DNA of 64,000 nucleotides from Myxococcales bacterium (lineage in GTDB: Bacteria > Myxococcota_A > Polyangia > Polyangiales > Ga0077539), in assembly GCA_016792845.1 (NCBI GenBank), contig JAEUKH010000031.1, forward strand, positions 162,716-226,715, given 5' to 3'. The notes under the pieces are model-generated. The model worked only from the letters and a program-made list of their open reading frames with translations. It ran no database searches and was not told the origin of the DNA. How positions within the stretch are numbered: position 1 is the first letter of the stretch; each line of letters starts with the position of its first letter. The position numbers and the translations under genes were made by a program. Shown one piece after another: positions 17,429 to 27,276 of the stretch.

Positions 17429-18580
17429 ATGCCTCCCCTCCGCCGCGCCCGCGCCTGGTCGCCCTGGGCCCTCTCGCTGGTGGCGCACCTGGCCCTCGGC
17501 CTCGTGGCCCTCGCGACCCGCGCGCCCGAGACGCTGCCGCCCCCGGCGCCGCCGCCTCCGATCGAGTGGCGCTTCGTCGAAGCCCCGAGCTCCCAGCAGC
17601 CCGCCGCGGCGACGACGCCTGCGCCCGCCACGCGTCACGAGACGGCCCCGCCAGCGCCCTCGGGGCGACGCCCTGGATCCCTACCGCCGACACCGGGCCC
17701 CGCGCCTCAGCCGGGCCCCTCTGAGCCCGTGGCGGGCCCGTCTCCTGAGCCGCAGGTCGTGGGCGAGCCAGGTACGCCGGGTGAGGGCCCTCGGGCGCCG
17801 GCGCCGCTCCGCGCGACCGAGCTCCTCGCCGGGGCGTCGAACCTCGCGACCCGGGGCGCGGCCGAGGGTTGGCTCGCGCCGAGCCCGGGCACGGGTCGGG
17901 CCCCGCGCGACACCTGGGGCGCCAACCGTTGCACCACCGACGAATGCGTCGCGGCCATCGCGCGGGCGCCGACCGAGGGGCTCCTCGCGGGCACGGCGCG
18001 CGATCACCGCCCCGCGGGGGCCACCGAGAACGACCGACACGCGAGCCGCAGGGTGCTCGAAGGCCTCGACCTCGTGCGCGAGGTGCCGAACCTCGGGTCG
18101 AGCGTGCGCAGCGCCCCGATGGTGACCGTGGCCGGGCAGCGCCGCGAGATGCGCGTCACCGAGTCGGGCGTGGCCGAGGAGTTCGACCAGCGCCACGGGT
18201 CGAGCTTCGCGGGGATGACCCTCGGGGCGCGCACGAGCGACCTGCGGTACCACCTCCTGGCGGTCGAGCTCGAGGTCGAGCAGAGCCCCTCGGGCCAGAT
18301 CGAACGTCTTGAAATCTCAAGGGCTTCGGGTCAACCGAGGCTCGACCGGGCGGCCGAGCGGGCGCTGCGCGAGGCCCTCGACGAGCTGCCGCTCCGCACC
18401 GATCGGCGTCGCTGGAGCCGTTGGCGCCTCGAAGTGAGCGACGCCGTGACGGGCCCGAGCTTGCTCAACGGCAACGAGGGGTGGACGGTGTTCGCAGACC
18501 GCAGCGACGGGGTCGCCCTGAGGGCTCGGATGCGGGTGATCGCGCAGCGGCTCTTGGGCGCCGTCGACGCGGGCGCGTGA
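17429..18580 (+). CDS. TonB-like protein (energy-transducer family)
   Basis: Product of 383 residues (384 from the adjoining GTG at 17426). One N-terminal membrane helix (WALSLVAHLALGLVALAT) is followed by a long Pro/Ala-rich periplasmic region, as in TonB. The C-terminal ~95 residues (LLAVELEVEQSPSGQIERLE, RASGQPRLDRAAERALREAL) match the TonB C-terminal domain pattern seen in periplasmic TonB-like proteins. No ExbB, ExbD or outer-membrane receptor gene is nearby, so the partner is unknown. It converges on the FKBP gene with 9 bp between stops. Confidence 0.78.
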   Translation: MPPLRRARAWSPWALSLVAHLALGLVALATRAPETLPPPAPPPPIEWRFVEAPSSQQPAAATTPAPATRHETAPPAPSGRRPGSLPPTPGPAPQPGPSEPVAGPSPEPQVVGEPGTPGEGPRAPAPLRATELLAGASNLATRGAAEGWLAPSPGTGRAPRDTWGANRCTTDECVAAIARAPTEGLLAGTARDHRPAGATENDRHASRRVLEGLDLVREVPNLGSSVRSAPMVTVAGQRREMRVTESGVAEEFDQRHGSSFAGMTLGARTSDLRYHLLAVELEVEQSPSGQIERLEISRASGQPRLDRAAERALREALDELPLRTDRRRWSRWRLEVSDAVTGPSLLNGNEGWTVFADRSDGVALRARMRVIAQRLLGAVDAGA

Positions 18581-18589
18581 CGGCCGCGC

Positions 18590-18916
18590 TCAGCGGACGC
18601 CGAGCAGCTCGACCTCGAACACCAGGGTCGCGTTGGGCGGGATGACTCCGCCCGCGCCCCGCGCCCCGTACCCGAGCTCGGGCGGAATGGTGAGCTTACG
18701 CTTGCCGCCGACGCGCATCCCTGCGACGCCCTGATCCCACCCCTTGATGACCATGCCCGCGCCCAGCGCGAAGCTGAAGGGCCGCCTGCGGTCGTGGCTC
18801 GAATCAAACTTCGACCCGTCGGTGAGGGTGCCGACATAGTGAACGTCGACGGTCTTACCCGAGGTCGCCTCAGCGCCCTCACCCACTTTGAGGTCTTCAA
18901 TCAACAACTGGCTCAT
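18590..18916 (-). CDS. FKBP-type peptidyl-prolyl cis-trans isomerase
   Basis: Product of 108 residues, the size of a minimal FKBP12-like domain. Signatures are VDVHYVGTLTDGSKFDSS, FSFALGAGMVIKGWDQGV, GGKRKLTIPPELGYG and IPPNATLVFEVELLGV. There is no signal peptide, so it should act in the cytoplasm as a prolyl isomerase or folding catalyst. It lies 53 bp downstream of the diiron gene with an intervening hairpin, so cotranscription is possible but not assured. Confidence 0.95.
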   Translation of the reverse strand: MSQLLIEDLKVGEGAEATSGKTVDVHYVGTLTDGSKFDSSHDRRRPFSFALGAGMVIKGWDQGVAGMRVGGKRKLTIPPELGYGARGAGGVIPPNATLVFEVELLGVR

Positions 18917-18942
18917 AGGCGCCGAGCACTACACCCGTTGGC

Positions 18943-18959
18943 CTCGCTTGAGAAGCGAG
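18943..18959 (-). terminator. Hairpin between the diiron gene and the FKBP gene
   Basis: A perfect 7-bp inverted repeat CTCGCTT/AAGCGAG with a 3-nt loop lies 11 bp after the diiron stop codon. It could be a terminator or attenuator between the two genes. There is no U-tract on either strand. Confidence 0.4.
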
Positions 18960-18969
18960 ACGGTCGCCC

Positions 18970-20163
<1,194 letters not shown>

Positions 20164-20167
20164 CGCG

Positions 20168-20178
20168 ATCACCTCTCC
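20168..20178 (-). promoter_or_regulatory. Ribosome binding site choosing ATG 20163 of the diiron gene
   Basis: Minus-strand GGAGAGGTGAT lies 4 nt before ATG 20163 and is close to the anti-16S match AGGAGGTGATC. It favours this start over the ATG at 20187, which lies within it on the 5' side. Confidence 0.55.
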
Positions 20179-20183
20179 GTTGT

Positions 20184-20909
20184 TCAAAGCGTCGAGAGAA
20201 AGTTGCGCGCCCGGGTCAGGTGGTAACGCGCGAGAAAGCTGTTGATGAGCGGCAACGCCTTTTCGAGCATCGTCGCGAGATCTTCGGGCGGCAGGTGGCT
20301 CATGCGCGACGCGAGGAGCTTCACCTCGTCATCGAAGAGCTTCGAGATGGCCCGCTCGAAGAGGGTGATGTCTCTCGGTTGAAACCCGAGCTCCTCGGTG
20401 AAGCCCGCGGCCCTGAGCTCGCCCCAAAGCTCGACCATCCACGCGTCTTCGCTGTTGATGAGCGCCTCGCGCTGGTGCTCGACGATGCCGAAGAGGCCGC
20501 CCTCGCTCAGCGCCCGCACCTCGTCGAAGCTCACCCCCGCGGCCTCGCAGACCGCCCGCACCGACACCGTGTTCGACGGGTCTCGGGGCGGCAAGAGCGC
20601 GTCGCTCATGCGGGCCTTGACGTCTTCGAGCACCCGCCGCTGCACCGGCGAGAAGACCTCGTCGCGGGCCTCGAGCATCGCCCTGATGGCCTTCAACGGC
20701 AGAAAACGCTCATGCTGGAGCTGCCGCACGAGCTTGATGCGCGCGACGTGCTCTTCGCCGTAGAAGGCCGTGTTGCGCCCGGTCTTGTACCCCTCGGGCA
20801 CGAGCCCTTGTTGAATGTAGAAGTGTACGACCTGACGGGGTAACCCGGTCTTCTCGCACAGGTCTTTCATCTTGTACGGGTACCGCGCGATGCGCTCTCG
20901 CTCGTTCAT
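20184..20909 (-). CDS. MerR-family transcriptional regulator
   Basis: Product of 241 residues. The N-terminus has the MerR helix-turn-helix and wing (MKDLCEKTGLPRQVVHFYIQ, QGLVPEGYKTGRNTAFYG, IKLVRQLQHERFLPLKAI). The ~140-residue C-terminal part has no Cys metal-site motif and probably senses an organic ligand. ATG 20909 overlaps the reductase stop by 4 bp (ATGA), so it is translationally coupled to the reductase and precedes the diiron gene by about 20 bp. It likely autoregulates this operon, perhaps through the site at 22128-22173. Confidence 0.9.
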   Translation of the reverse strand: MNERERIARYPYKMKDLCEKTGLPRQVVHFYIQQGLVPEGYKTGRNTAFYGEEHVARIKLVRQLQHERFLPLKAIRAMLEARDEVFSPVQRRVLEDVKARMSDALLPPRDPSNTVSVRAVCEAAGVSFDEVRALSEGGLFGIVEHQREALINSEDAWMVELWGELRAAGFTEELGFQPRDITLFERAISKLFDDEVKLLASRMSHLPPEDLATMLEKALPLINSFLARYHLTRARNFLSTL

Positions 20910-22120
20910 GGCACCTCCACGGTGACCGGGCCCTCGGCGCGGGCCACGCACGCGAGCACCATGCCCGCGTCGCGCTCGTGGGCGCGCAGGCAGTTGGGCT
21001 CTTCTTGCGAGACCTCGCCCGCGATCAGCTTCACGCGGCACGCCCCGCAGCCCCCCATCGTGCACGAGAACGGCATCTCGACCCCCGCCACGAGCCCCGC
21101 GTCGAGCAGCGTCTGTCCGGGCTTCTGCGCGACCGTCACCTCGCGCCCGAGCACCCGCAGCGTCACCGGCTGCGCCTCGGCCGAGCCGCGCTGACGGGTC
21201 GCGCTAGGCCGCACGAAGCGCTCTTCTTCGATCGCCGAGGCGCTCACCCCGCGCGCCAAGAGGGTCGCCCGAAGGCTGCCGAGCATGGCCTCAGGACCGC
21301 ACATGAAATACCTAGCGTTTTCAGACACTTGCGCTTCATCGAGGAGCGCCCCTAGCGTCGCCGCGTCGAGCCGCCCCTCGCGCACCGCGGCGTCGTCACC
21401 CGGCGCGCGCTGATCGACCAGGCTGTGCAGCACCATTCGGCCCCCCGACCCCGCCGCCAAGGCCTGGAGCGCGGCCTCGTGGAGCGCCCGCGCGTGGTTG
21501 CGAGCGCCGAGCAGCATCACCACCCGCGTTGCGCGCCCCGGCCCGAGGGCCTCTTGGGCCATCGCCACGAGCGGCGTCACCCCTGAGCCGCCCCCGAGGA
21601 GCACCACCTCGCCGACCGCGTCGGGCAACACGAAGCGCCCCGCCGGGCCCTCGACCGCGAGCCAGTCGCCGGCCTTGCTGTCGCGCACGAGGCGCTCGCT
21701 CACCATGCCCCCGGGCACGCGCTGAACCGTCACCCGAACCGACCCCGGCGGCTCGGCCGCTGACTCGGCCCAACTCACCGAGTAGGCCCGGCGATGCTCG
21801 ACCCCGAGCACCCGAACCTTCAGCGTAAAGAACTGCCCCGCCTGCCAACGCAGCGCCCGCCCCGAGGGGTCGTGCAGCACCAGCGAGACCGCGTCTTCGG
21901 CCGCAGGCTCGACCCGCAACACCTGGAGCATCTCGTGCCCCACCGAGCGCGGCGCCTTGGCGGCCCCCCACACCGGCGCCTGGCGCTGCATGAAGGGCGC
22001 GGGCGCCTCACCCCGGACCCCGCCGAGCAGCATCTTCGCGTCGCTCTCGAGCTGCGTCAGCGTCGCGCCGACACCCCGACCCAACCACCGTAGCACCCAA
22101 CCCTCGCGACCCTCTGTCAT
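20906..22120 (-). CDS. Flavin-dependent ferredoxin reductase with C-terminal 2Fe-2S domain
   Basis: Product of 404 residues. After ~60 residues comes an FAD-binding barrel (HRRAYSVSW, GMVSERL), an NAD(P)-binding domain (LLGGGSGVTPLVAMA, YFMCGPEAMLG), and a plant-type ferredoxin domain with C353-x4-C358-x2-C361-x29-C391 (CTMGGCGACR). This is the class I/NADH reductase layout that feeds electrons to oxygenases and desaturases. It is the first gene of the reductase-MerR-diiron operon, so the diiron protein is the obvious acceptor. Confidence 0.92.
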   Translation of the reverse strand: MTEGREGWVLRWLGRGVGATLTQLESDAKMLLGGVRGEAPAPFMQRQAPVWGAAKAPRSVGHEMLQVLRVEPAAEDAVSLVLHDPSGRALRWQAGQFFTLKVRVLGVEHRRAYSVSWAESAAEPPGSVRVTVQRVPGGMVSERLVRDSKAGDWLAVEGPAGRFVLPDAVGEVVLLGGGSGVTPLVAMAQEALGPGRATRVVMLLGARNHARALHEAALQALAAGSGGRMVLHSLVDQRAPGDDAAVREGRLDAATLGALLDEAQVSENARYFMCGPEAMLGSLRATLLARGVSASAIEEERFVRPSATRQRGSAEAQPVTLRVLGREVTVAQKPGQTLLDAGLVAGVEMPFSCTMGGCGACRVKLIAGEVSQEEPNCLRAHERDAGMVLACVARAEGPVTVEVP

Positions 22121-22127
22121 GACCCGA

Positions 22128-22173
22128 AGCCTAGGGCTCCGAACTGTAAAGCGTCAAGTGCCACTCAACACTT
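22128..22173 (-). promoter_or_regulatory. Candidate promoter and operator of the reductase/MerR/diiron operon
   Basis: On the minus strand TTGACG (22157-22152) and TAGGCT (22133-22128) are 18 bp apart, a spacing slightly longer than usual, as in many MerR-controlled promoters. The inverted repeat AAGTG-N8-CACTT (22156-22160 and 22169-22173) overlaps the -35. The predicted transcript would start at or next to the ATG, so it would be nearly leaderless, which weakens the call. Confidence 0.3.
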
Positions 22174-22293
22174 TCTAAAACATGACGGCGCTTGGGGGAG
22201 CGGACGCGGCGGGTGACGGGCGTTGCGGGGCGTCTGGCGGGGCGGCGGCGGGCGCGCGACAGGGCGCGCGGCATCGAGTAGAACCGCGCGCAG
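22174..22293. other. Remainder of the divergent intergenic region before the aldo/keto reductase
   Basis: GC-rich, with a run of GGCGGGGCGGCGGCGGGCGCG near 22238. It must hold the promoter of the aldo/keto reductase, but no hexamers are convincing. Confidence 0.3.
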
Positions 22294-22306
22294 AAGGAGT
22301 CTCACG

Positions 22307-23269
22307 GTGGAATATCGTCGACTTGGCCGATCGGGCCTGAAGGTCTCAGCGTTGTCGTTCGGCGCCTGGGTCACCTACGGCAACCAGATGGATGAAGACC
22401 TCGCCACGGGGTGCATGAAGGCCGCCCGCGAGGCGGGGGTGAATTTCTTCGACAACGCCGAGGTCTACAACCGCGGCAACGCCGAGCGCATCATGGGCCA
22501 GTCGCTGAAGAAGCTCGGGTGGCGCCGCGGGTCGTATGTGGTCTCGACCAAATTCTTCTGGGGCCTCCACGACGGGCCCAATGAGAAGAACACCCTCAAC
22601 CGAAAGTACCTCCTCGAAGCGATGGACGCGGCCCTCGAGCGCTTCGAGCTCAGCCACGTCGACATCGTGTACGCCCACCGCCCCGACGACGAGACCCCCG
22701 TCGACGAGACGGTGCTCGCGTTCCACAACCTCGTCGAGCGCGGCAAGGCCCACTACTGGGGCACGAGCGAGTGGAGCGCCGAGCGCTTCAAGGCCGCGTG
22801 GGATTTCGCCGACCGCTGGCACCTCCACCGCCCCGTGGTCGAGCAGCCGCAGTACAACCTCTTGCACCGCGAGCGGGTCGAGGTCGAGTACGCGCCGCTC
22901 TACGCGGAGTGCGGGATGGGCACGACGGTGTGGTCTCCCCTCGCGTCGGGGCTCCTCACGGGCAAGTACAACGGCGGCATCCCTGACGGGTCGCGGGGCG
23001 CGCTGAAGGGCTACGAGTGGCTGCGTTCGAGCCTCACCGATGAAGACAAGATCAAGGTCGTCAAGCGCCTCGGCATGGTGGCCGACGGCCTCGGGGTGCC
23101 GCTCGCCCAGCTCGCCATCGCGTGGTGCCTCACCAACCCGAACGTCAGCACGGTGATCACCGGCGCGAGCCGCGTCGAGCAGGTCGTCGAGAACATGAAA
23201 GCCCTCGACGTGGTGAAGAAGCTCACCCCCGAGGTTCGCGACCGGATCGACGCCGCCCTCGCAGGCTGA
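22307..23269 (+). CDS. Aldo/keto reductase of the potassium-channel beta-subunit type
   Basis: Product of 320 residues starting at GTG 22307 (VEYRRLGRSGLKVSALSFG), with ribosome binding site AAGGAG at 22294-22299. NADPH-dependent carbonyl reductase of the (beta/alpha)8 AKR family. The tetrad is visible: Asp in FFDNAEVY, Tyr in EVYNRGNAE, Lys in VVSTKFFWG and His in VYAHRPDD. WSPLASGLLTGKYNGGIPDG and VITGASRVEQVVENMKAL are typical of the Kv-beta/YghZ branch. The natural substrate is unknown. It is divergent from the redox operon. Confidence 0.93.
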   Translation: MEYRRLGRSGLKVSALSFGAWVTYGNQMDEDLATGCMKAAREAGVNFFDNAEVYNRGNAERIMGQSLKKLGWRRGSYVVSTKFFWGLHDGPNEKNTLNRKYLLEAMDAALERFELSHVDIVYAHRPDDETPVDETVLAFHNLVERGKAHYWGTSEWSAERFKAAWDFADRWHLHRPVVEQPQYNLLHRERVEVEYAPLYAECGMGTTVWSPLASGLLTGKYNGGIPDGSRGALKGYEWLRSSLTDEDKIKVVKRLGMVADGLGVPLAQLAIAWCLTNPNVSTVITGASRVEQVVENMKALDVVKKLTPEVRDRIDAALAG

Positions 23270-23329
23270 GCCTCGGCGCTGCTTTCTCATCGTCGCCGCG
23301 CGCGAGTCACGGTATCGCTCTCGTCGGTG

Positions 23330-24805
23330 ATGCCCAGGTCGCCCATGCTCAGCGCCGTGCGGGGCGCCGCGGTGCTCGTCTCGCTCGCGGCGCTCGGGGT
23401 CTTCCTCTGGCTGGCGGCCGCGCGCATCGGCTACCCCTACGAGCTCGAATGGATGGAGGGCGCCGTCGTCGCCCACATCGCCCGGGTGTTGGCGCACCGG
23501 CCGCTCTACGCCGAGCCCACCGTCGCGCACGTCGCGTTGATCTATCCGCCCTTGTATTTCGAGGTCTCGGCCTGGGTCAGCCGGGCGCTCGGCGAGGGCT
23601 TCGTGGCGCCGCGGCTGGTGTCTTCACTCGCGACCCTCGGGGTCTTCGCCCTACTCGGCGCGCGCCTCTGGCGCCTCACCCGCGACCCGGCGTTGGCGGT
23701 GCTGGCCGCGGGGCTCTACGCCTCGGCCTACGCCGCGACGGGGTACTGGTTCGACCTCGCGCGCATCGACGCGCTCTTCGTGTTCTTCCTCGCGGCGGGG
23801 GTCGAGGTATTTGAATCGAACGCGCGCCCCGCAGGCTCGGCGCTGGCCAGCGCGCTCTTTCTCGCGGCTTTTCTCACCCGACAGACGGCCCTCGGGTACG
23901 CGCTCCCGGTGATCGCCCTGGGCTTCACTGCCGCGCGTCGGCACGCCGCCATGACGCTATGCCTCACCCTCTCTGCCGCGGCCGCTTCGGTCTTCTATCT
24001 TCATGCCAGCACCGACGGCTGGAGCACGGAGTTTCTCTTCAACATTCCCCGCGCCCACGCCTTCGAGCCCGCGCTCTGGTGGGGCTACTGGCGGCACGAC
24101 CTCGGCCCCTCGTTGGGGCTCGGGGCGCTGGTCTTGGGCCTCGGGTTGCGCCTTGGAGGGTCGCGCGCCGAGGCCGCGCGGGTCGGCGTCACGGTGCTGG
24201 CCTTCTGGGTCGTGACGTGGTTCTCGCGGCTCCACTCGGGCGGATACGTCAACACCCTCATGCCGAGCTTCTGGGTGATGGCGTGGGCGGTGCCTTGGGC
24301 GCTCTGCGCGCTCGGCCGGGCGCAGGGTCGCAACGCCTTGCGGAGCCTCGCCTGGGCCCTGGCGGTGATTCAACTGGGGGCGGCGCTCAGAGACCCCCGG
24401 GGGCAGCGCCCGAGCGACGCAGACCGCCGCGTGGGCGACCAGTTTGTGGCCCTCCTCAGGGCGACCCCGGGCCCTGTGTTTGTGCCCTCTCACCCGACCT
24501 TGGCGCGCCTCGCGGGCAAGGGCGAGGGCCTGCACCTCATGGCCCTCCGCGACGTCTTTCGGGCGCCGTCGAGCCGAGCCCAGGCGCCCCTCGGGCGCGC
24601 GCTGCAAGCGGCCCTGGGCGGGCGGGTGTTCGCCCTGGTGCTCCTCGACGAGCCGCTCGTGCCGGGCTTCGAGCGTCACTACACCTTGGCGCGACCGCTC
24701 CTCACCCGCAGCGCGGCGTTCTACCCTGTGACGGGGTACCGCACGCGGCCGCGCGCGATGTATGTGCCGCTCAGCGCGCCACCAGGGCCGCGAGGTCGAC
24801 CTTGA
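23330..24805 (+). CDS. Multi-pass membrane protein, glycosyltransferase family 39-like
   Basis: Product of about 491 residues (GTG 23327 or ATG 23330). About ten hydrophobic helices; the first periplasmic loop has PYELEWMEGAVVAHIARVL and LIYPPLYFEVSAW, resembling the acidic catalytic loop of polyprenol-phosphate-sugar dependent GT39/PMT-type transferases. It may transfer a sugar from a lipid carrier on the outer face of the inner membrane. The final ~35 bp overlap tail-to-tail with the convergent GltB-like gene. The donor and acceptor are unknown, and the family call is by overall pattern. Confidence 0.75.
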   Translation: MPRSPMLSAVRGAAVLVSLAALGVFLWLAAARIGYPYELEWMEGAVVAHIARVLAHRPLYAEPTVAHVALIYPPLYFEVSAWVSRALGEGFVAPRLVSSLATLGVFALLGARLWRLTRDPALAVLAAGLYASAYAATGYWFDLARIDALFVFFLAAGVEVFESNARPAGSALASALFLAAFLTRQTALGYALPVIALGFTAARRHAAMTLCLTLSAAAASVFYLHASTDGWSTEFLFNIPRAHAFEPALWWGYWRHDLGPSLGLGALVLGLGLRLGGSRAEAARVGVTVLAFWVVTWFSRLHSGGYVNTLMPSFWVMAWAVPWALCALGRAQGRNALRSLAWALAVIQLGAALRDPRGQRPSDADRRVGDQFVALLRATPGPVFVPSHPTLARLAGKGEGLHLMALRDVFRAPSSRAQAPLGRALQAALGGRVFALVLLDEPLVPGFERHYTLARPLLTRSAAFYPVTGYRTRPRAMYVPLSAPPGPRGRP

Positions 24806-26306
24806 GGGCCGCGAGGTCTTCTTGGGTGGGCATGCCCCAGTTGGGCTCGTACCCGAACACCTCGCGGGCCGAGCGCGACTGAAACCCGTCGACGATGTCG
24901 AAGCGATCGAGCGAGACCATCGCGGGATGCGCCTGGCCGCAGGCGTGCCCGAGGGTCGAGAGCTCTTTGCGCAGGGCCATGAGGTAGTTGGCGAGGCGCG
25001 CTGATTTCAGCGTCGGGTCGAGGCCGCCCATGAGCCATTTCTTCTGCGTCGCGACCCCGGTGGGGCAGTTGCCCGTGTGGCACTCTTGGGCCTGAATGCA
25101 GCCGATGGCCAGCATGGCCTCGCGGGCCACGTTGATGAGATCGCAGCCGAGCCCCAGGGCCAGCATCGACTCTTGGGGGAAGCCCAGCTTGCCCGAGCCC
25201 ACAAAGACGATCTTCTCGTGCAGGTCGCGCCGCGCGAAGGTCTTGTACACCGACGCGAAGCCGAGCTTGAAGGGCAGCGCGACGTGGTCTGAGAACACCA
25301 AGGGCGCCGCCCCGGTGCCGCCCTCGCCGCCGTCGATGGTGATGAAGTCGGGCGCGCGCCCGGTGGCCTCGATGCGGGCCGCCAGGGTCTGCCAGAATTC
25401 GAGCTCGCCGACCGCCGATTTGATGCCCACCGGCAGCCCCGTCTCATCGGCGAGCCGTTCGATGAAATCGAGCATCGAATCGACGTCGTGGAAGGCCGAG
25501 TGAGAGGCCGGCGAGATGCAATCTTGCCCCAGCGGGATAAGCCTGATCTTCGCGATCTCGGGGGTCACCTTGGCCTTCGGCAGCACGCCCCCGAGCCCGG
25601 GCTTGGCGCCCTGCGAGAGCTTGATCTCGATCGCCCTCACCGGGGCGCTCGCGACGGTCTCTTTGAAGCGCTCAAGCGAAAAGCGGCCCTTGTCGTCGCG
25701 GCAGCCGAAATAGCCCGTGCCGATCTGCCAGCAGAGGTCGCCGCCCTTGCGGTGGTGGTCGCTGATGCCCCCCTCGCCGGTGTTCTGCCACGCGCCCGCG
25801 AGGGCGACGCCGCGGTTGATCGACTCGACCGCGGGCCCCGAGAGCGAGCCATAGCTCATCGCCGAGGTGTTGACGATGCTCGCCGGTCGAAAGGCCTTTG
25901 ACCGCTTGCGGAAGCCGCCCATCACCTTGGCGCAAGGCACCCGGTACTTCGGATCGTACCCCGCCTCGCCCTCGTGCGGCGACGAGAGCGGAAAGGTCGA
26001 CTGCCGGATCACCAGATAGTTCGGCGTCAGCTCGAGGTCGTTGTCGGTGCCGAAGCCGAAATACGGGTTCTCTTTCTTGGCCGAGGCGTACACCCAGCGG
26101 CGCTGATCGCGCGAGAAGGGGCGCTCTTCGTCGTTGCCCGTGACGATGTATTGTCGGATCGGCGGGCCGAAGCGCTCGAACCAGTAACGGAATCGCCCCA
26201 CAATGGGGAAGTTGCGCATGATCGCGTGCGCCCGCTGCGTGCGGTCGTACACCGCCACCGCTGCCAGAAGCCCCGCCGCGATGCCCACTGCCTCGGCTGC
26301 ACCCAT
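24771..26306 (-). CDS. Membrane-anchored FMN/Fe-S glutamate synthase-like protein (GltB central domain)
   Basis: Product of 511 residues. One N-terminal membrane helix (AVGIAAGLLAAVAVYD) precedes a domain like the FMN-binding part of glutamate synthase: MSYGSLSGPAVESINRG, GEGGISDHHRKGGD, IEIKLSQGAKPGLGG, FITIDGGEGGTGAAP and VFVGSGKLGFP. Cys residues C-x5-C-x4-C in CIQAQECHTGNCPTG match the 3Fe-4S site. The amidotransferase domain is absent, as in the stand-alone GltS-like oxidoreductases whose substrate is not settled. It follows tesB by 33 bp on the same strand. Confidence 0.9.
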   Translation of the reverse strand: MGAAEAVGIAAGLLAAVAVYDRTQRAHAIMRNFPIVGRFRYWFERFGPPIRQYIVTGNDEERPFSRDQRRWVYASAKKENPYFGFGTDNDLELTPNYLVIRQSTFPLSSPHEGEAGYDPKYRVPCAKVMGGFRKRSKAFRPASIVNTSAMSYGSLSGPAVESINRGVALAGAWQNTGEGGISDHHRKGGDLCWQIGTGYFGCRDDKGRFSLERFKETVASAPVRAIEIKLSQGAKPGLGGVLPKAKVTPEIAKIRLIPLGQDCISPASHSAFHDVDSMLDFIERLADETGLPVGIKSAVGELEFWQTLAARIEATGRAPDFITIDGGEGGTGAAPLVFSDHVALPFKLGFASVYKTFARRDLHEKIVFVGSGKLGFPQESMLALGLGCDLINVAREAMLAIGCIQAQECHTGNCPTGVATQKKWLMGGLDPTLKSARLANYLMALRKELSTLGHACGQAHPAMVSLDRFDIVDGFQSRSAREVFGYEPNWGMPTQEDLAALKVDLAALVAR

Positions 26307-26339
26307 CGGCCCGAGACGCTATCACACCCTCGTCACATT

Positions 26340-27212
26340 TCAGGGGTTTTGCGCGCGCTGCCGGATCAACCCTTCTTGAGCCGTCGAGGCCACGAGCTGC
26401 CCCTTCTGGTTGAACACCCGCCCGCGCACAAGGCCCCGCGCGCCGCTCGCCGAGGGGCTGTCGATGACGTGCAAAAGCCACTCGTCGACCCGAAACGGGC
26501 GGTGAAACCACATCACATGGTCGAGGCTCGCCACCTGCATCCCCGGGGTGAGCCAGGTGACCCCGTGCGGCAAGAGCGCCGTCGTCAGGAAGCTGAAATC
26601 CGACGCGTAGGCCAGCATCGCGCGATGAAAGGCCGGGTCGTCGGGGAGCCTGTCGATGGTGCGGAGCCACACCCTCCGCATCGCCGCCTTCGGGCTCGGC
26701 AAGATCGGGTCGTCGCTCTCGTCGACGGGGCGCATCTCGAAGGGCCGCTCGGCCACCGCGCGGCTGCGCAGAAAGCGCGGCAGTCGCTGGGCGAAGGGCG
26801 CGAGACGCTCTTGCTCGGTGGGCACCGCCTCGGGGGGCGGCGCGTCGGGCATCAGGTCTTGGTGATCGAAGCCCTCTTCGTCGCGCTGGAACGACGCAGC
26901 GAGGTTGAAAATAGCCTCGCCCTTCTGCACGGCCACCACGCGCCGGGTGTTGAACGAGCTCCCGTCGCGGATGCGGTCGACCTCGTAGAGCACCGGACGC
27001 GACACGTCGCCGGGCCTTAGAAAATAGGCGTGAAAGGAGTGAACGAGGCGCCCCTCGGGCACCGTCTGGGTGGCCGCCGAGAGCGCCTGCCCGAGCACCT
27101 GCCCGCCGTACACCGTGCCCCACCCGAGGTCTTGGCTCGGGCCGCGAAAGAGGTTTTCTTCAATACGCTCGAGCGCCAGAAGCTGCCGAAGCTCGTCGAG
27201 GACCTTGCTCAT
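26340..27212 (-). CDS. tesB: Acyl-CoA thioesterase II
   Basis: Product of 290 residues, the usual TesB length with a double hotdog fold. It hydrolyses medium/long acyl-CoA to free fatty acid and CoA. Visible signatures are FRGPSQDLGWGTVYGGQVLG, HSFHAYFLRPGD and SFNTRRVVAVQKG in the first hotdog; in the second, ASLDHVMWFHRPFR with Asp, the Ser/Gly segment SPSASGARG, and Gln in TAQEGLIR form the expected Asp-Ser/Thr-Gln set. ATG 27212 is chosen because MSKVLDELRQLLALE matches the family N-terminus. It stands between a TPR gene and the GltB-like gene. Confidence 0.94.
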   Translation of the reverse strand: MSKVLDELRQLLALERIEENLFRGPSQDLGWGTVYGGQVLGQALSAATQTVPEGRLVHSFHAYFLRPGDVSRPVLYEVDRIRDGSSFNTRRVVAVQKGEAIFNLAASFQRDEEGFDHQDLMPDAPPPEAVPTEQERLAPFAQRLPRFLRSRAVAERPFEMRPVDESDDPILPSPKAAMRRVWLRTIDRLPDDPAFHRAMLAYASDFSFLTTALLPHGVTWLTPGMQVASLDHVMWFHRPFRVDEWLLHVIDSPSASGARGLVRGRVFNQKGQLVASTAQEGLIRQRAQNP

Positions 27213-27276
27213 GGCCGCGATCGGGCCACACCCCGCCGCGCTTGTCACCCACCTTGCGCAGCGCCCACGGGGCCGG

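Noticed and set aside
13867..17631. A 1254-residue open frame antisense to the Cys-rich lipoprotein gene
   Set aside because: It is the low-stop mirror of a very GC-rich repetitive gene; its translation is Ala/Gly/Arg/Val runs without any domain.
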